DNA of 64,000 nucleotides from Euptelea pleiosperma (Eukaryota; Streptophyta; Magnoliopsida; Ranunculales; Eupteleaceae), in NCBI GenBank assembly GCA_035048495.1, contig CM068547.1, positions 34,852,502 to 34,916,501 on the forward strand, given 5' to 3'. The notes beneath the pieces are model-generated. The model was not told the origin of the DNA, ran no database searches, and saw nothing but the letters and a program-made list of their open reading frames with translations. This document shows, piece after piece, positions 32,381 through 43,843 of the stretch. Made by a program: the position numbers and the translations under genes. The number at the start of each line of letters is the position of its first letter. The first letter of the stretch is position 1.

Positions 32381-33650
32381 TTTAGGTCATCCTTCTTTAT
32401 CTAATTTGCGTCGAGTTGTCCCTCACTTGAGTCCTGCATCTGTTTTAGATTATGAAGCTTGTCAATTAGGCAAGCATCACCGTAGTTCTTTTCCTAGTCG
32501 CACTAATAGTCGTCAATCTAGTCCATTTGATGTAATTCACACGGATATTTGGGGTCCGTCTCGAATGAAAAGTTTATCTGGTTTTCATTATTTTGTGACT
32601 TGTGGATGATTACTCTCATATGACATGGTTGTTTTTATTAAAGGATCGCTCTGAATTGCCTCGTGCTTTGTTCACCTTCTATCACGAGATTTCAATTCAA
32701 TTTGGCAAGCCGATCAAGATTATCCAGTCTGATAACACTTTGGAATACATGCAATCTTCTATTCAGACATTTTGTACTGACCATGGCATTCTCTATCAGA
32801 CATCGTGTGCTCATACCTCCCAACAAAATGGTGTTGCGGAGTGTAATCATCGACATCTGTTGGCTATTGCTCGGACACTTATGTTTCATATACATGTACC
32901 AAAGCCGTATTGGGGTGATGCTGTTCTCACTGCATGTCACCTCATTAATCGTATGCCATCATCTGTTTTGGCTGGGGCTTCTCCTTTCTCCTTATTATAT
33001 CCTTATGTCTCCCCGTTTAGTGTTCCTCCTCGTATTTTTGGATGTGTCCTTTGTTCATGTCCTTGGTCCAAGTCACGACAAACTTGATCCCCGGTCTATT
33101 AAGCGTATCTTTCTGGGTTACTCTCGTACTCAAAGGGTATATGTGTTATTGCCCTACATCTCGTCGATACTATGTCAATGCCGATGTTACCTTTTTTGAG
33201 TCTACTCCATTCTTTTCGGATCTTAGCACGTCAAACGACACTGATCTTGTGTCTTTTCGCCAGGGGGAGCTTCTTTCTCCTTCTACTACTACTGTCCCTA
33301 TGTCTATTATTTCAGGAGATGCCACCGTTTCAGTGCCACCAGGTGTTTATGTACGCACTACATCGCATGCGGTTGTTCCGTATGGGTCAAGTATGTTTGC
33401 CGCTCCTTCTGCCTCTGACCAATCTCATGCTTCACCAGAGGTTCCTCCTGCACCATCTGATGTTGATATGCCTATTGCCTTGCGGAAAGATACTCGTGCT
33501 TGCACTCGTCATCCCATTGCTGATTTTGTATCTCTGCACAGTGTATCTCGTACCTTTCAGAGTTTTGCCTTGTCTTTGTCTACTGTTTCTGTCCCTAGCA
33601 CTTATATGTAGGCACTCATGTCCCCTGGTTGGAAATATTTGGACCCTCGT
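32380..33650 (+). pseudogene. Copia integrase fragment
   Basis: Plus strand, in three frames: RRVVPHLSPASVLDYEACQL, HRSSFPSRTNSRQS, FDVIHTDIWGPSRMKSLSGF, DDYSHMTWLFLLKDR, IIQSDNTLEYMQ (second Asp), QQNGVAECNHRHLLAIARTL (catalytic Glu, with the neighbouring Arg changed to Cys), then VPKPYWGDAVLTACHLINRM. It ends in the RT linker where homology stops near 33647. Frameshifts lie near 32600 and 33040. Confidence 0.88.
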
Positions 33651-34440
33651 AATTGTGGACACGTGAAGTGGTTGTATGCACGTTGATCGTGGTCAAGGTC
33701 AAGTGATTGTGTTGGGTGTTGGCGCTGAACACCATATGCAAGTGTTCATGACGTGACCTGCTGACTGAAATGGCTTGACGGTGGCTCATAAGCTGTCGAC
33801 TGGGAAGGGTCATGCGCCAGCTAGGAAGGACTTGATTAAGAGTCTGGAGAAGAGTGAACGTTTTGTAGTCGTTCAATTTTTTAATGCATGCATATCGTTT
33901 TTGTAAAAACTCATTTTAATGGAAAAAAACCATTTTTGTATATACCATTGAAGAAAACTCCTTTGTGCTTTGTGCTTCTGTCAATTTTTGCACGACTATT
34001 AATAGGCTTACGGCTGGTTGTTGCATCATTTGGCTTGCGCAGACGACCGTTGGTACAAGAAACGGAACTAAGAAACATATGCTCTAAATGTAGTCAAAAG
34101 ACAATAAATGCAAGAGCATTACAGTCATAATCACTATGTGCCTATAAATAGTAGGTATGTTTAGTGGGGACGTAAAGAATGGCGTCTGTAGTTGTGACTC
34201 AATCCATTATAGGAGAGCTAGGACAGTATTTTTATGTATGTTATGTTGATGAAAACCGAAATTGGTGTTAGTAGCCGAGATGTGATTTGATCTGTCGACA
34301 TACCCGTTATGTGGATGAGAACAAGGCATGTAGGCCGACTGCAATGAGACAACGATATGGCGTATGTAGCTTAGTTGATGAGGCCCATGTGTGGGTCAGG
34401 GCTAGAACGAGGATGCGGAAATTCCATTATATTCGGAGGC
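33651..34440. other. Unclassified DNA
   Basis: No gene or transposon signature recognised. Confidence 0.4.
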
Positions 34441-34763
34441 ACCAGTGTTTGAACTGGGTTTTAAGCTTGGGATTAGAAAGTCCCTTGACATCATGGCTTC
34501 GAGATTGAGGAGCTATGGGGCAAGAGACGTGGTGGATTTTGATCCATGACAACCTGAGTACCAATATTTGTGACTTTGTTTTGACCCAAGAATCTGACAC
34601 TCCCTTGGCATGGTGGCCTCTTGATTGTAGAGCTCTATGTGGCTCGAAAGGTTGCAGATTTTGATCACGACAACCCTGGTACCAGTATTCTTGGACTGAG
34701 TTTTGAGTCGATGATCAGGAAGGCCCATGACATCCTATCCTCCAGAATGTGGAGCTCTTGGGG
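34441..34763. repeat. Degenerate ~120-bp tandem repeat
   Basis: Two and a half diverged units share CCCTTGACATCATGGC / CCCTTGGCATGGTGGC, a GATTG...GGAGCTATGGGG-like block, and GATTTTGATC(C)ATGACAACC. Starts are near 34447, 34567 and 34690. Confidence 0.65.
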
Positions 34764-35480
34764 GTAGGGACTTTTTGAGCATGGGTTTTCTAGTGATGAT
34801 GATGGTGATATGATGACGATGATGATATGATGATATGATGATATGATGATGATGATGATAAGGTCTCATACATCGCATAAGAGGTCTTCCGCGTCCCATG
34901 AAGGCCTCTTGCCTTTTGAATAAGGTTGTGCTCTCACGGACACGCTGACCCACTGGAGGGACTTCATTGTCAAGGTCACTCCTTAGCTGGTAGGGATGCC
35001 TTGGCCCACTGATAGGGCGCATGCCTTACACTAAAACAAGGTTCCTTGAAGTAAGGCCACTACAGCTGTTAGCTCGCGCTAGCCTACTGTGAAGACTTAG
35101 TTGTCAAGGTCACCCGAGAGCTCATGGGGGGTAGGGAGTTTTTGAGCATGGGTTTTCTAGTGATGATGATGGTGATATGATGATTATGATGAATGATGAT
35201 GATGATGATATGATGATATGATGACGATGATGAATGGTTCTCTTGCCTATTGAATAAGGTCATGTCAAGGTCCCTGGAGCTAAGGCCATTTAACCAATAG
35301 CTCGCGGACAAGCTGGCCCATTGGAGGGACTTCGTTGTCAAGGTCACTCCTTAGCACGTAGGGGTGCCTTGGCCCACTGCGAGGGCTCATATGCTTTGTA
35401 CTGAAACAAGGCTCTTTAAACTAAGGTCATTACAGCCATTTGCTCGCGAACATGATGGCCTGCTGTGAGGACTTATGCTT
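34764..35480. repeat. ~367-bp tandem duplication with (ATG)n microsatellites
   Basis: The block starting GTAGGGACTTTTTGAGCATG at 34764 recurs as GTAGGGAGTTTTTGAGCATG at 35131. Each copy has a GATGAT/ATGATG microsatellite (about 34793-34859 and 35161-35233), then GGGACTTCATTGTCAAGGTC-type sequence and CCTTGGCCCACTG. Reading frames here give poly-His and similar low-complexity peptides and are not genes. Confidence 0.8.
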
Positions 35481-35566
35481 TTAGCCTCTCCTAGAAGTTC
35501 TTGCGCCCTCACGGGGTCTTTTTTATGATTGGAGGTGATTGCACGCGAAGCCCCCAATTTCGTTAG

Positions 35567-35890
35567 TGTTGGAGAGTGATAGACATGAAGCCCCCTAATC
35601 TGAGAATTGTGATGTTTGTCAAGCCGGTGAGAGGTTAACCAATCCGTCCCAGAGATTTGTGTTATCAGATACGTAGAAATATGTATTTATCTGGTAAAGG
35701 GGTAGTTCTATAAATACCCCCCATGAGGGGTATATTTGTCTTTTGGTTGTAACCCTTTATATAAATAAGATTTATGGAGTCAATGTGACAAGTACACATG
35801 ACATCCTCTTTCAGCTAATTTCTTTCTTCTCTCCTATTCATCTTCATCCTTGAAACCTAACCCTAGAAACCCTAGAACTCAATTTCAACT
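35567..35890 (+). repeat. Copia 5' LTR
   Basis: About 324 bp, starting TGTTGGAGAG and ending TTTCAACT, directly before the primer site TGGTATCAGAGC (35891-35902). TTTATATAAATAAG near 35756 is a TATA candidate. The left edge is inferred from the TGTTGG start and is less certain than the right edge. Confidence 0.7.
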
Positions 35891-35902
35891 TGGTATCAGA
35901 GC

Positions 35903-36668
35903 CAATTACTTTCAATTACAAGGAGGATTTATAACCACAGAGCAATCGAAAGAGCATCGGGGTGAAGCTGACGTCATCAGGCCGTACGGCTGACGTCAAC
36001 AGTCGTATGGACACGCAAATCGAGGTCCTCTGATTTCTCTCCTACCTGGTAGATCTTCATTTTTTATGAATTATGGTGATATTTAAAAAAAATTTAGAGA
36101 TCATCTTGGGGGTTTATTAAGCCATTTACAGTCGGACTCGTTTTTTGGGTTTTTCCTTGTACTCGATCTCCTGATCCTTGCGGACCTTCTTAGCCCCTTT
36201 TGTTGATTCGCTTTACTCCCTAAGGATAATAGTAAGCTTTTGGGACAAGTCTCATTCAATTTGATTGAGTTTTGAAACTTCGGTGATGTTTTCTCTCCCC
36301 TAGTATTACCGCCGGCGACTTTTTAGTGCGATTTCAGCATTGTTGTGGTTATAGTACCTGTCTTACAGGTGTTTGATCTTTGTTGTGAGCCTCCACAACT
36401 CTTATTCACTATCTCCAGATGTCAGATGTGCCTTCCACAGTCTGCCACATGCTTTCTTTGGCTTGATTGGTGTGTATTTGACTCCGATTGCTCTTCATTT
36501 GGCCTCATCTTCTTGATTTATGCTTGGCAAGTGCTTGATTGTATGTGCAGACCGTCTGAGTTATGGATCTACTGTGATTGAGACTGATTTAGCTCTGTTC
36601 TGGCCCTCAGGTGATTGGTTGTGACATTCCGGCACTCCTATAGAGTAGTTCTTTGGCCGTAATTCTTC
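35903..36668 (+). promoter_or_regulatory. Copia leader with shared palindromic block
   Basis: Non-coding leader. At 35967-36013 it holds GCTGACGTCATCAGGCCGTA and then CGGCTGACGTCAACAG, the same arrangement of TGACGTCA and CCGTACGG motifs seen at 8651-8680 in the other copia, although the surrounding leader has diverged. Confidence 0.6.
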
Positions 36669-38106
36669 ATGGCGGATCCTCCACCTTCCTTGGCTTCTCC
36701 ATCAGGGTCAGCAGTGAGCATGGAAGTTCCCTCCACCGGTGTTGGAGGTTCTATGGTGCATCATTTGGGCTGTGAGAACCCCAGTTTACAGATCACCTTA
36801 GTGAAGTTAGACGACAAGAACTACTTACGATAGGCACAGGCGGCACGGTTGTTCATTGGAGGCCGTGGGAAAATTGGACATACTACAGGGGATACAGTTG
36901 AGCCTTCCAAGACCGATCCCTCTTATCGACAATGGCAGACAGATGATCTTACTGTCATGTCATGGCTTCTCAACTCTATGGAGTCTGATATCAGCGAGAG
37001 TTTCTTATTTATGTGCACAGCGCAAGAGGTCTGGGAGATCACTGAGAAGACCTACTCACAGCAGGGGAACACTGGACGGGCATTTCAGCTGCGACAGACT
37101 ATCTCCCACTTCTGACAGGGGGAGAAGTCTCTCTCTCAGTACTATACTGCTCTTCGTACCTTATGGCAGGAGCTTGATCATTATTACTCCTATCAGCCTC
37201 TCAATCCCACAGAGATTGTCCCCTTTCATCGATATATAGAGAAGGGCCAGATCTTTGATTTTCTTGCTGGACTCAATCCTTCTTATGAGCTGGCTCGTGT
37301 TCAGATCTTGAGTAGTAGGGTGGATCTTCCCTCTCTCAGTGAGGTGTACGCCTATCTTCAGAGTGAGGAGAGTAGGCAGATCTCTCTTTAGAATGAGCAT
37401 CTCCTTCCAGAGCGATCAGCGCTAGCTACCTCTCCTGCTTCTCAGCCTCAGCAGCCTCAGAGAGGTCCATCTTATCAGACTCCTGTCTCAGCTCCCTCCT
37501 ATGCTCCTACTGGATCTTCTTCTGGGAAGTCCTTGACTAGAGAGAGGCCTAAGTGTGATTTCCGCGGTAAGTTAGGGCATGTGCGTGCCAAGTGTTAGAA
37601 GCTACATGGTCGCCCTAGCCAGTCTGCCTCCTCTAGTGCTCATACAACTAGTGTGGATTCTCCTATTCCATCTCAGGGACAGTCTCTGGCCAGTCCTCTT
37701 CCTTCAGTTCCTCATGGTGGTTTTTCAGCCACAAAGTATGCAGGCCTTCGACGATTGCTTCAACAGCTTGATGGTCCTTCTGCCACATCCTCCACTTCTT
37801 TTGCCCAGTCAGGTAACACTCGACCTGCTCATCATGTGTCTCTCCCATCATCCAGTCCTACTTGGATCATTGATTCAGGGGCTTCAGAACACATGACGAG
37901 CATGTCTTCTTTATTTTCCAGTTATTCCATATGTTCTGGTCGTGATAAGGTGAAGACAATTGATGGCACCTTATCTTGTGTCTGGGAAAGGGAATATCTT
38001 TCCCTCTCCTAAGTTGCTTATTTCATCTGTTTTGCATGTTCCCAAATTAACTTCTAACCTTCTCTCTGTTAGTGCTTTGACTAAAACCCTGAACTGTAGT
38101 GTCACT
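36669..38106 (+). pseudogene. Copia gag and protease (multiple stops)
   Basis: ATG at 36669. Gag shows NPSLQITLVKLDDKNYLR, LFIGGRGKIGHTTGDT, LTVMSWLLNSMESDIS, FLAGLNPSYELARVQILSSR, and a damaged zinc knuckle (second Cys is Arg: CDFRGKLGHVRAKC). Protease: WIIDSGASEHMTSM. In-frame stops are TAG 36831, TGA 37113, TAG 37389 and TAG 37596. A two-base loss near 37975 shifts the frame before the Athila junction. Confidence 0.9.
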
Positions 38107-38284
38107 TGATATTCGCTCAAAAGTGCTTATTTTAAGCACTTATCCTGTTAGCGTTATCGCACTCTCCTACGTAAAACTGCTCTAATTATCCACTTTTCTA
38201 CGTAAGAGTCTATCTCATTGCGTAAAACACACTTTTCTGGACGAAATGGTATATTTGCATGCATTAAACACATTTTCGGAAATC

Positions 38285-38294
38285 TATATATAAA
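38285..38294 (+). promoter_or_regulatory. TATA box of Athila 5' LTR
   Basis: TATATATAAA in AATCTATATATAAAGCCG, the only strong TATA box in the first 300 bp. The same site is at 54556-54565 in the 3' LTR. Confidence 0.6.
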
Positions 38295-40825
38295 GCCGTT
38301 CTGATTAAGTCTCATTACGCGCTTCTTTTATCGCAGGAAACCCAATTGGAGAATTTTAAGGATTGTGAGCCCACAACTGACTGCCAGAGCCTTTGATCAA
38401 AGCATAAAAAGCCAATGGACTTAGACAAGAAGAAGTGGGCCAAGAGCAGGCCGAGCCAAAGGATAATCAAAGTGCCAGACAGAGAACCAAGATAGAGAAA
38501 GAGCCAGTGGACACACAAATTGCTACACATGATTCCATGAAGATTGGCCGAGGTTACAAGCCAAAGATATGTGTGGGCCAAGGCTATACAGGTTGCAGGA
38601 CGAGTAGTGACCGCATAGCATGAGACAACATGAAATTCAAAAGATCTTGACAGTTTTGTAGAGAACAACTTCTCATTAGCTTCAATGGGCCCAAGCCCAT
38701 ATCCTAGAACAAAAAAAGAATCAAACTCCAATGGACAAGAAGCTAAAGATGCATGGGATAATATCCTGCCTAATGAAGAAGAGGGTGGAAGGATAGTCCA
38801 CTACACAAAGAAATACCCTCCATTGGAGGTATTAATAGGGTGCATCTCACCTTATTGGGGAGAGGACAAGTTGGACCAAGGGGAGGAAAAGACAAGTAGA
38901 AGCTGAAGTTGCCAAAGTGGGGTCCATATGCAAAGGTGGCAGCCATACACTCGTTGAAGGATACATATCAAAGTTTGACTGTGGTTGCCAATTTCATCAA
39001 ATGATGACAAAAGTAAGGGAGTTGCTGATTTTGTGAAGGATGACGGACCAAGGTGATAGACTACAAACGGTTGATACAAAAGACATCTTTGACATAGTCG
39101 ACGGGCATATTTACTTATAACCCACGTGTGGACCAAATAAGAACACGTCAGTGAACTAATGTGGGCCAAGATCAACCGCATGAGAATGTTACACCATACA
39201 CGTAATCAAAGGTATGGGTACATTGGGCCCCACAAATGATGAACAATTTTTGCATGTGCAAGATGGGGCCCATGGGTTTATCAAAGGTACATAGGGTCAA
39301 AAATGTAAAGAATCAAGGGCCAAGCTACATTGGGAGGTACATGGAATTATTTTCCATCTCTTTCTATGGTAGACATGCTACACGTTGGAGGAAGGAAGGT
39401 GAGCCCATAAGCTAAGTGGAAGTGAATTTAGAAGTTGCTGAATTTGCATACGGTGGGGTCCACAATGAGTGAAGACATTTTCCATGATTGCTACTATCTT
39501 TCCTCTTCAATAAGCCATCTCACCGCCCCATTTTAGCAACTCCATCTCACTGCCACAACACCTCACACTTCTTTCCTCTTTCTTATATCCTACCATCCAC
39601 ACATCTCTAAGGGGATCAAACGGTTACAAATCTTTGACCCAAAAACCTTAAGAACCCTACGTTGAAACCGAAGGAGGGAGCTACCATCTCTTCTCTCATC
39701 CTCCCTTAGAATCCATTGCCGTCACCCCCCAGCTCTTGGTTCGTTTTTGGAACCTCACACCGACCCCCATTTCTCTGCCCCATTGGAGACGTTCTCCTCT
39801 CTCCCTCAAGCTCTTCAAAAATCGGCAAAACTGTCACGCCCCGAATCCGGATACCCAAATACGACCCAAAAATCCATGGATCGACCCGTACCCGAACCCA
39901 GAGGTGATCCATGAATGTCCCCTAGTGGTCCAATTAGGTCAATTAGACTACTAAGGTTCATTCGAAAACCCACTAAGAAAAAAAAGAAGAGTAGATGTAG
40001 GAAACAAATAATTTAAATAATTTATAATTCAAATAATTCAACCAATCAACTAAATATGAAGAGATGGAAGTGAGAACATACTCTCAATCAAAGGCTTACA
40101 TGCCCGTGAAAATAAATAAATAATGTTATAAAATAATCAAATACAACTTTCTAAAGTGTGGGATCGACTCCCAAATCCTCGCCGATCTCCTCGAATGCAC
40201 CGGAGTCTTTCGTCTCAAAATCATCTCACGTACCCGGCTCCTCAAAATCTGAAAATGGTATCGGTGTAGCACCGTGAGCCGAGGCCCAGTAATACAACAG
40301 TGTGCATGGTATGATATCATACTATACAAGTTTTTTAATCAAGGTATGCATCTCAATCGTATAATAAAGATGGCATGAATATGAGGATGAATGCAGATGA
40401 GTAAGGGATGCCAATGCAACTAGTACCCATAACCACATAGGGTCTCCATCTCCTTCCCGCACTGGGAGCGGTCTCATGGACCCATCTGCAGGATATAATA
40501 ACGTCTGGGGCCTTTCACCCTAGGGTACCGAACCCTGATTAATTGATAAAACCAATATAACGTATATAATATACTTCAACCCCGTTCCCTTATGCACCCC
40601 TTATATGAAATGACGTGATGATCATGGTATGACAACAAGATAGTACAAGGCTACATGGCATAAGCACACATGTATTTAACATTTAAATAAGAATACAAAA
40701 TGAAACATGATCATCAAAAGTGATAACATAGGAACGAATTATGGTTAACCATGAATACCATGTAACAATCACCGAAGGTCGTGATCAACACAGATGAACA
40801 ATATAAGTAGAAATCACGAGACAAT

Positions 40826-41220
40826 CCAACACACCATGGCCGAACCCTATGAGGGATCCATGACACAAGGTCGAACCCTAAAGAGGGATCCAAGACACTT
40901 GGCTGAACCCTATGAGGGATCCAAGACACATGGGTGGGATCCCCATGCATACAAGTATAGGTCGAACCATCTAGGTATAATAGTCAATAAGACATGACCA
41001 AATATCACAATCAACATCGATAAATAATATAAATGAAAATCGTAAGAGAATCCAACACGCCATGGCCGAACTCTATGAGGGATCCATGACACAAGGTCGA
41101 ACCCTAAAGAGGGATCCAAGACACTTGGCCGAACCCTATGAGAGATCCAAGACACATGGGTGGGATCCCCATGCATACAGGTATAGGTCAAACCATCTAG
41201 GGTTTAGTCAAACAACAAGG
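40826..41220. repeat. 226-bp tandem repeat with 33-bp subunits
   Basis: The blocks starting CCAACACACCATGGCCGAA (40826) and CCAACACGCCATGGCCGAA (41052) are 226 bp apart. Each holds three ~33-bp subunits of the form CGAACCCTA(T/A)(G/A)AGGGATCC(A) then GACAC. It lies within the solo-LTR-like element. Confidence 0.85.
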
Positions 41221-41289
41221 TTAAAACCTTAATAGTTAATAATCATGACCGAACCACGAACAATTAATAGGTTTTTTACAAAAAAAATA

Positions 41290-42340
41290 TACTGCATTAT
41301 AAAAATCATAACTAAATAAATATGAATTAGAAAAATATAAACTCAATGGATTTAAAAACTAGATTTACAGAGATTTTAGAAAAAAATAAATAGAAAAATA
41401 TTCGGATTCAAAATATAGGTCAAAAATCTTAATTAATTGGGCCAGACAGAATCTGGGATACAGAAAAGTCCCGCACATTTAAAAACTCATAACTTAATCA
41501 ATACATATCGGAAAAATACAAATTCAAGGGTTATAGAAACTAAATTAATAGAGGTATCTATGAAAAATAATTAAAAAAATATTTAGGTTAAAAATATAGA
41601 TTGAAATCTCAAGTGAAGTGGACCGTGTAAAATCTGAAATTCTGGGTTTTACAGAAAAGTTCAGTATGTTTGAAAAATCATAACTTAATCAATACAGATT
41701 AGAAAAATATAAACTCAAAGGTTCTAGAAACTAGATTGATAGAGGTATCTGTGAAAAATAATTAGAAAAATATTTAGGTTAAAAATATGGATCGAAATCT
41801 CAGGTAAAGTGGACCGTGTAAAATCTGGAATTCTGGGTTTTACAGAAAAGTCCAGTACGTTTGAAAAATCATAACTTAATCAATACAGATCAGAAAAATA
41901 TAAACTCAAAGGTTCTAAAAACTAGATTGATAGAAGTATCTGTGAAAAATAATTATAAAAATATTTAGATTAAAAATATAGATCGAAATCTCAGGTAAAG
42001 TAGACCGTGTAAAATCTAGAATTCTGGGTTTTACATAAAAGTCCAGCACGTTTGAAAAATCATAACTTAATCAATACAAATCAGAAAAATATAAACTCAA
42101 AGGTTCTAGAAATTAGATTGATATAGGTATCCATGAAATATAATTAGAAAAATATTTAGGTTAAAAATATAGATCGAAATCCCAAGTGAATCGGACCGTG
42201 TAAAATCTAAAATTCTAAGTTTTTTGGTAAAGTCATACAACTTAGAAAATTGATAACTTAATCAATAAAAATCAGAAAAATACAAACTAAACGGTTTTGG
42301 AAAGTAGATTTAAAGAGGTATTTAGAAAAAAATAATATAA
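41290..42340. repeat. 191-bp tandem array, ~5-6 copies
   Basis: CATAACTTAATCAATAC (or variants) occurs at 41488, 41679, 41870, 42061 and about 42252, a strict 191-bp period, with a more diverged unit starting near 41307. Each unit carries CAGAAAAGTCC, GGTTCTAGAAACTAGATTGA and AAATATTTAGGTTAAAAATA. The array is AT-rich and lies inside the 3.8-kb insertion. Confidence 0.92.
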
Positions 42341-43817
42341 AAATATTTAAATCATAAAAGTACAACAAAAATGATAAGAACATAGTCATCCGTTATAGGT
42401 ACAAAATAGACCATGGCCAAACCCATCATGGTGGCCCAAAACAAAGATCAACCCAATAAGAATATAGTAAATATTATTAAAATTAATTTATAATGAGTAT
42501 CAACCATTATCTAATGAAAGAAAAACAAATCTTGAAGAAAAACAAGTATAGAATGGATCAAGCGCACTTACCTTAAGGTTTCTTGAACTTTAATGAAAAT
42601 CAAAAGTTTCTTCAAATTTGAAAGTCGTCGGATCGTCCTTTCCTCGGAGTATGTTCTTCAAATCGGAGTCCCCGTCAATTCTCTTCTTGTTCGAGTGCGA
42701 TCGGTGCCCGGATGAAGGTTTAATGGAGCTTGCTCTATTCTTTAATGGAGTTTGGTTTTAAAAACTTCTAAAGCTTTAGGGTTTTTAATAAATAGGTTTA
42801 GGGAAGGATTAGGGTTTCTATTTTGTTGAAATTCGTAACTAGCAAAGGGATGACTTTTTCAACCCTCAAAAACTTATATTTTACACTATTAATGGGTTAA
42901 GAATGGGCCCAAGGCCCATATACATCAACAGGCTTCATTTAAGAATATTATTAAGCCCAAAAGACTTCTAGATCGGCCATACGGCCCCACCCAACAATCA
43001 TAACACAAATAATTATAAATTAATTCAATCAAACTATATTATATAATTTAAAAGTCTATAAAATAAGGTATTGACACATGTCACACACACAAATCATAAA
43101 AATGTTCAAAACCCTAGAAAAGTGTCAAATGACATCGGAATGACCCGAAAGTGATTTGCGGGTCCCACGCTCCTATTAAATAAATAAAATATAATTAAAT
43201 ATTATTTTTAAAAAATATGCGAATGGTAGGAAGTTTAAAAATTATAAAAATACTATTTTTGTCAAAATCTCCCGAAATCTCCCGCTAGGGTTTTCATGTA
43301 TCAGGAAAGGTTCCAAATTTCACAGGTAAGTTAATAATGATGAAATAAGAATATTTTTGGTGTCTCGGGCCCACAAAATAATTTTTGTATAAAAGTTTTA
43401 GAATGTTAGTTGCGGCAAGAAAAAGTCCCCCGCAAGTTATGATTTATTATTTTTTAGTAGGAATTTAGCCCTAAAGAGCGAGTTTCAAAAATAGCAGGTT
43501 TTTCAAAGTTGTCAGAATGAAACCAAATTAAATACACATACTCATACATGATATTAAACAATAAAAACAATAATAAGAGTTTGAAAAAGTTTCGGGTTTT
43601 CATTATTAGGTGAATTTACCATAATACCCTAGAACGAAAGTTCGGGGTATTACAAAACCGTCCTCACAACAAAAAAAAAATAAAAAGAAAAAAAAAAAAA
43701 ACCAGAAAAAAAGAAGGGGAGAAGAAAAAGAAAAGGAGAAGGAGAGTCTCCTTCGTGGTCTCTTGCTGCTGTAGCTCCCCTCGACCAACGTGGAACCTAG
43801 CTCCACCGCCTCCATTA

Positions 43818-43843
43818 CCGGAGTTGCAGGTCTGCAACTCCGG
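43818..43843. promoter_or_regulatory. Conserved LTR hairpin
   Basis: Arms CCGGAGTTGCAG and CTGCAACTCCGG with a two-base centre (GT). Equivalent hairpins are at 56232-56257, 59928-59953, 60246-60271, 61549-61573 and, with one mismatch, about 61719-61743. Its presence in every Athila-type LTR here, despite divergence around it, suggests a conserved RNA or DNA structure. Its function is unknown. Confidence 0.75.

Larger units (their letters stand above)
29913..33650. mobile_element. Rearranged copia with plus and minus segments
   Basis: Three blocks: plus-strand LTR, primer site and leader (29913 to about 30385); minus-strand partial LTR, polypurine tract, RNase H and RT (about 30386-32380); plus-strand integrase (32380-33650). 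The two coding blocks overlap in homology at the integrase-RT linker (IALRKGTRMCTKHLIADFVS on minus, IALRKDTRACTRHPIADFVS on plus), so they are two partial element copies joined in opposite orientation, not one element with a simple inversion. All coding parts are broken by stops or frameshifts. No closing LTR is seen on the right. Confidence 0.85.
35567..38106 (+). mobile_element. Ty1/copia element, left part (LTR to protease)
   Basis: 5' LTR 35567-35890, primer site 35891-35902, leader, and gag-protease. It is cut at 38106 by the Athila element and resumes at 57368. The five bases TCACT (38102-38106) are the TSD, and the copia frame continues exactly across when the insertion and one TSD are set aside. 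The family is close to, but distinct from, the copia at 8344. Many stops and one two-base loss make it inactive. Confidence 0.92.
39832..43654. mobile_element. 3.8-kb LTR-like insertion (probable solo LTR)
   Basis: Comparison with the uninterrupted 3' LTR shows that 39832-43654 was inserted in the 5' LTR. Its ends are TGTCACGCCCCGAATC and AGTTCGGGGTATTACA: TG...CA with a 14-bp imperfect inverted repeat. A 4-5-bp TSD, (A)AAAC, flanks it. There are no primer site, polypurine tract or protein motifs, and it has no internal copy of its ends, so a solo LTR left by recombination is the best reading. The CGCCCCG/CGGGG terminal style is known from chromovirus (Tekay/Del-type) LTRs, but that family call is tentative. 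The element is younger than the Athila insertion. Confidence 0.8.

Noticed and set aside
34735..35347. Minus-strand frames with poly-His/Ile/Ser
   Set aside because: They are translations of the (ATG)n microsatellites.
35967..36013. Palindromic block as a terminal inverted repeat of a DNA transposon
   Set aside because: It lies in the copia leader at the same place as in the other copia, between primer site and gag, so it is part of the retroelement.
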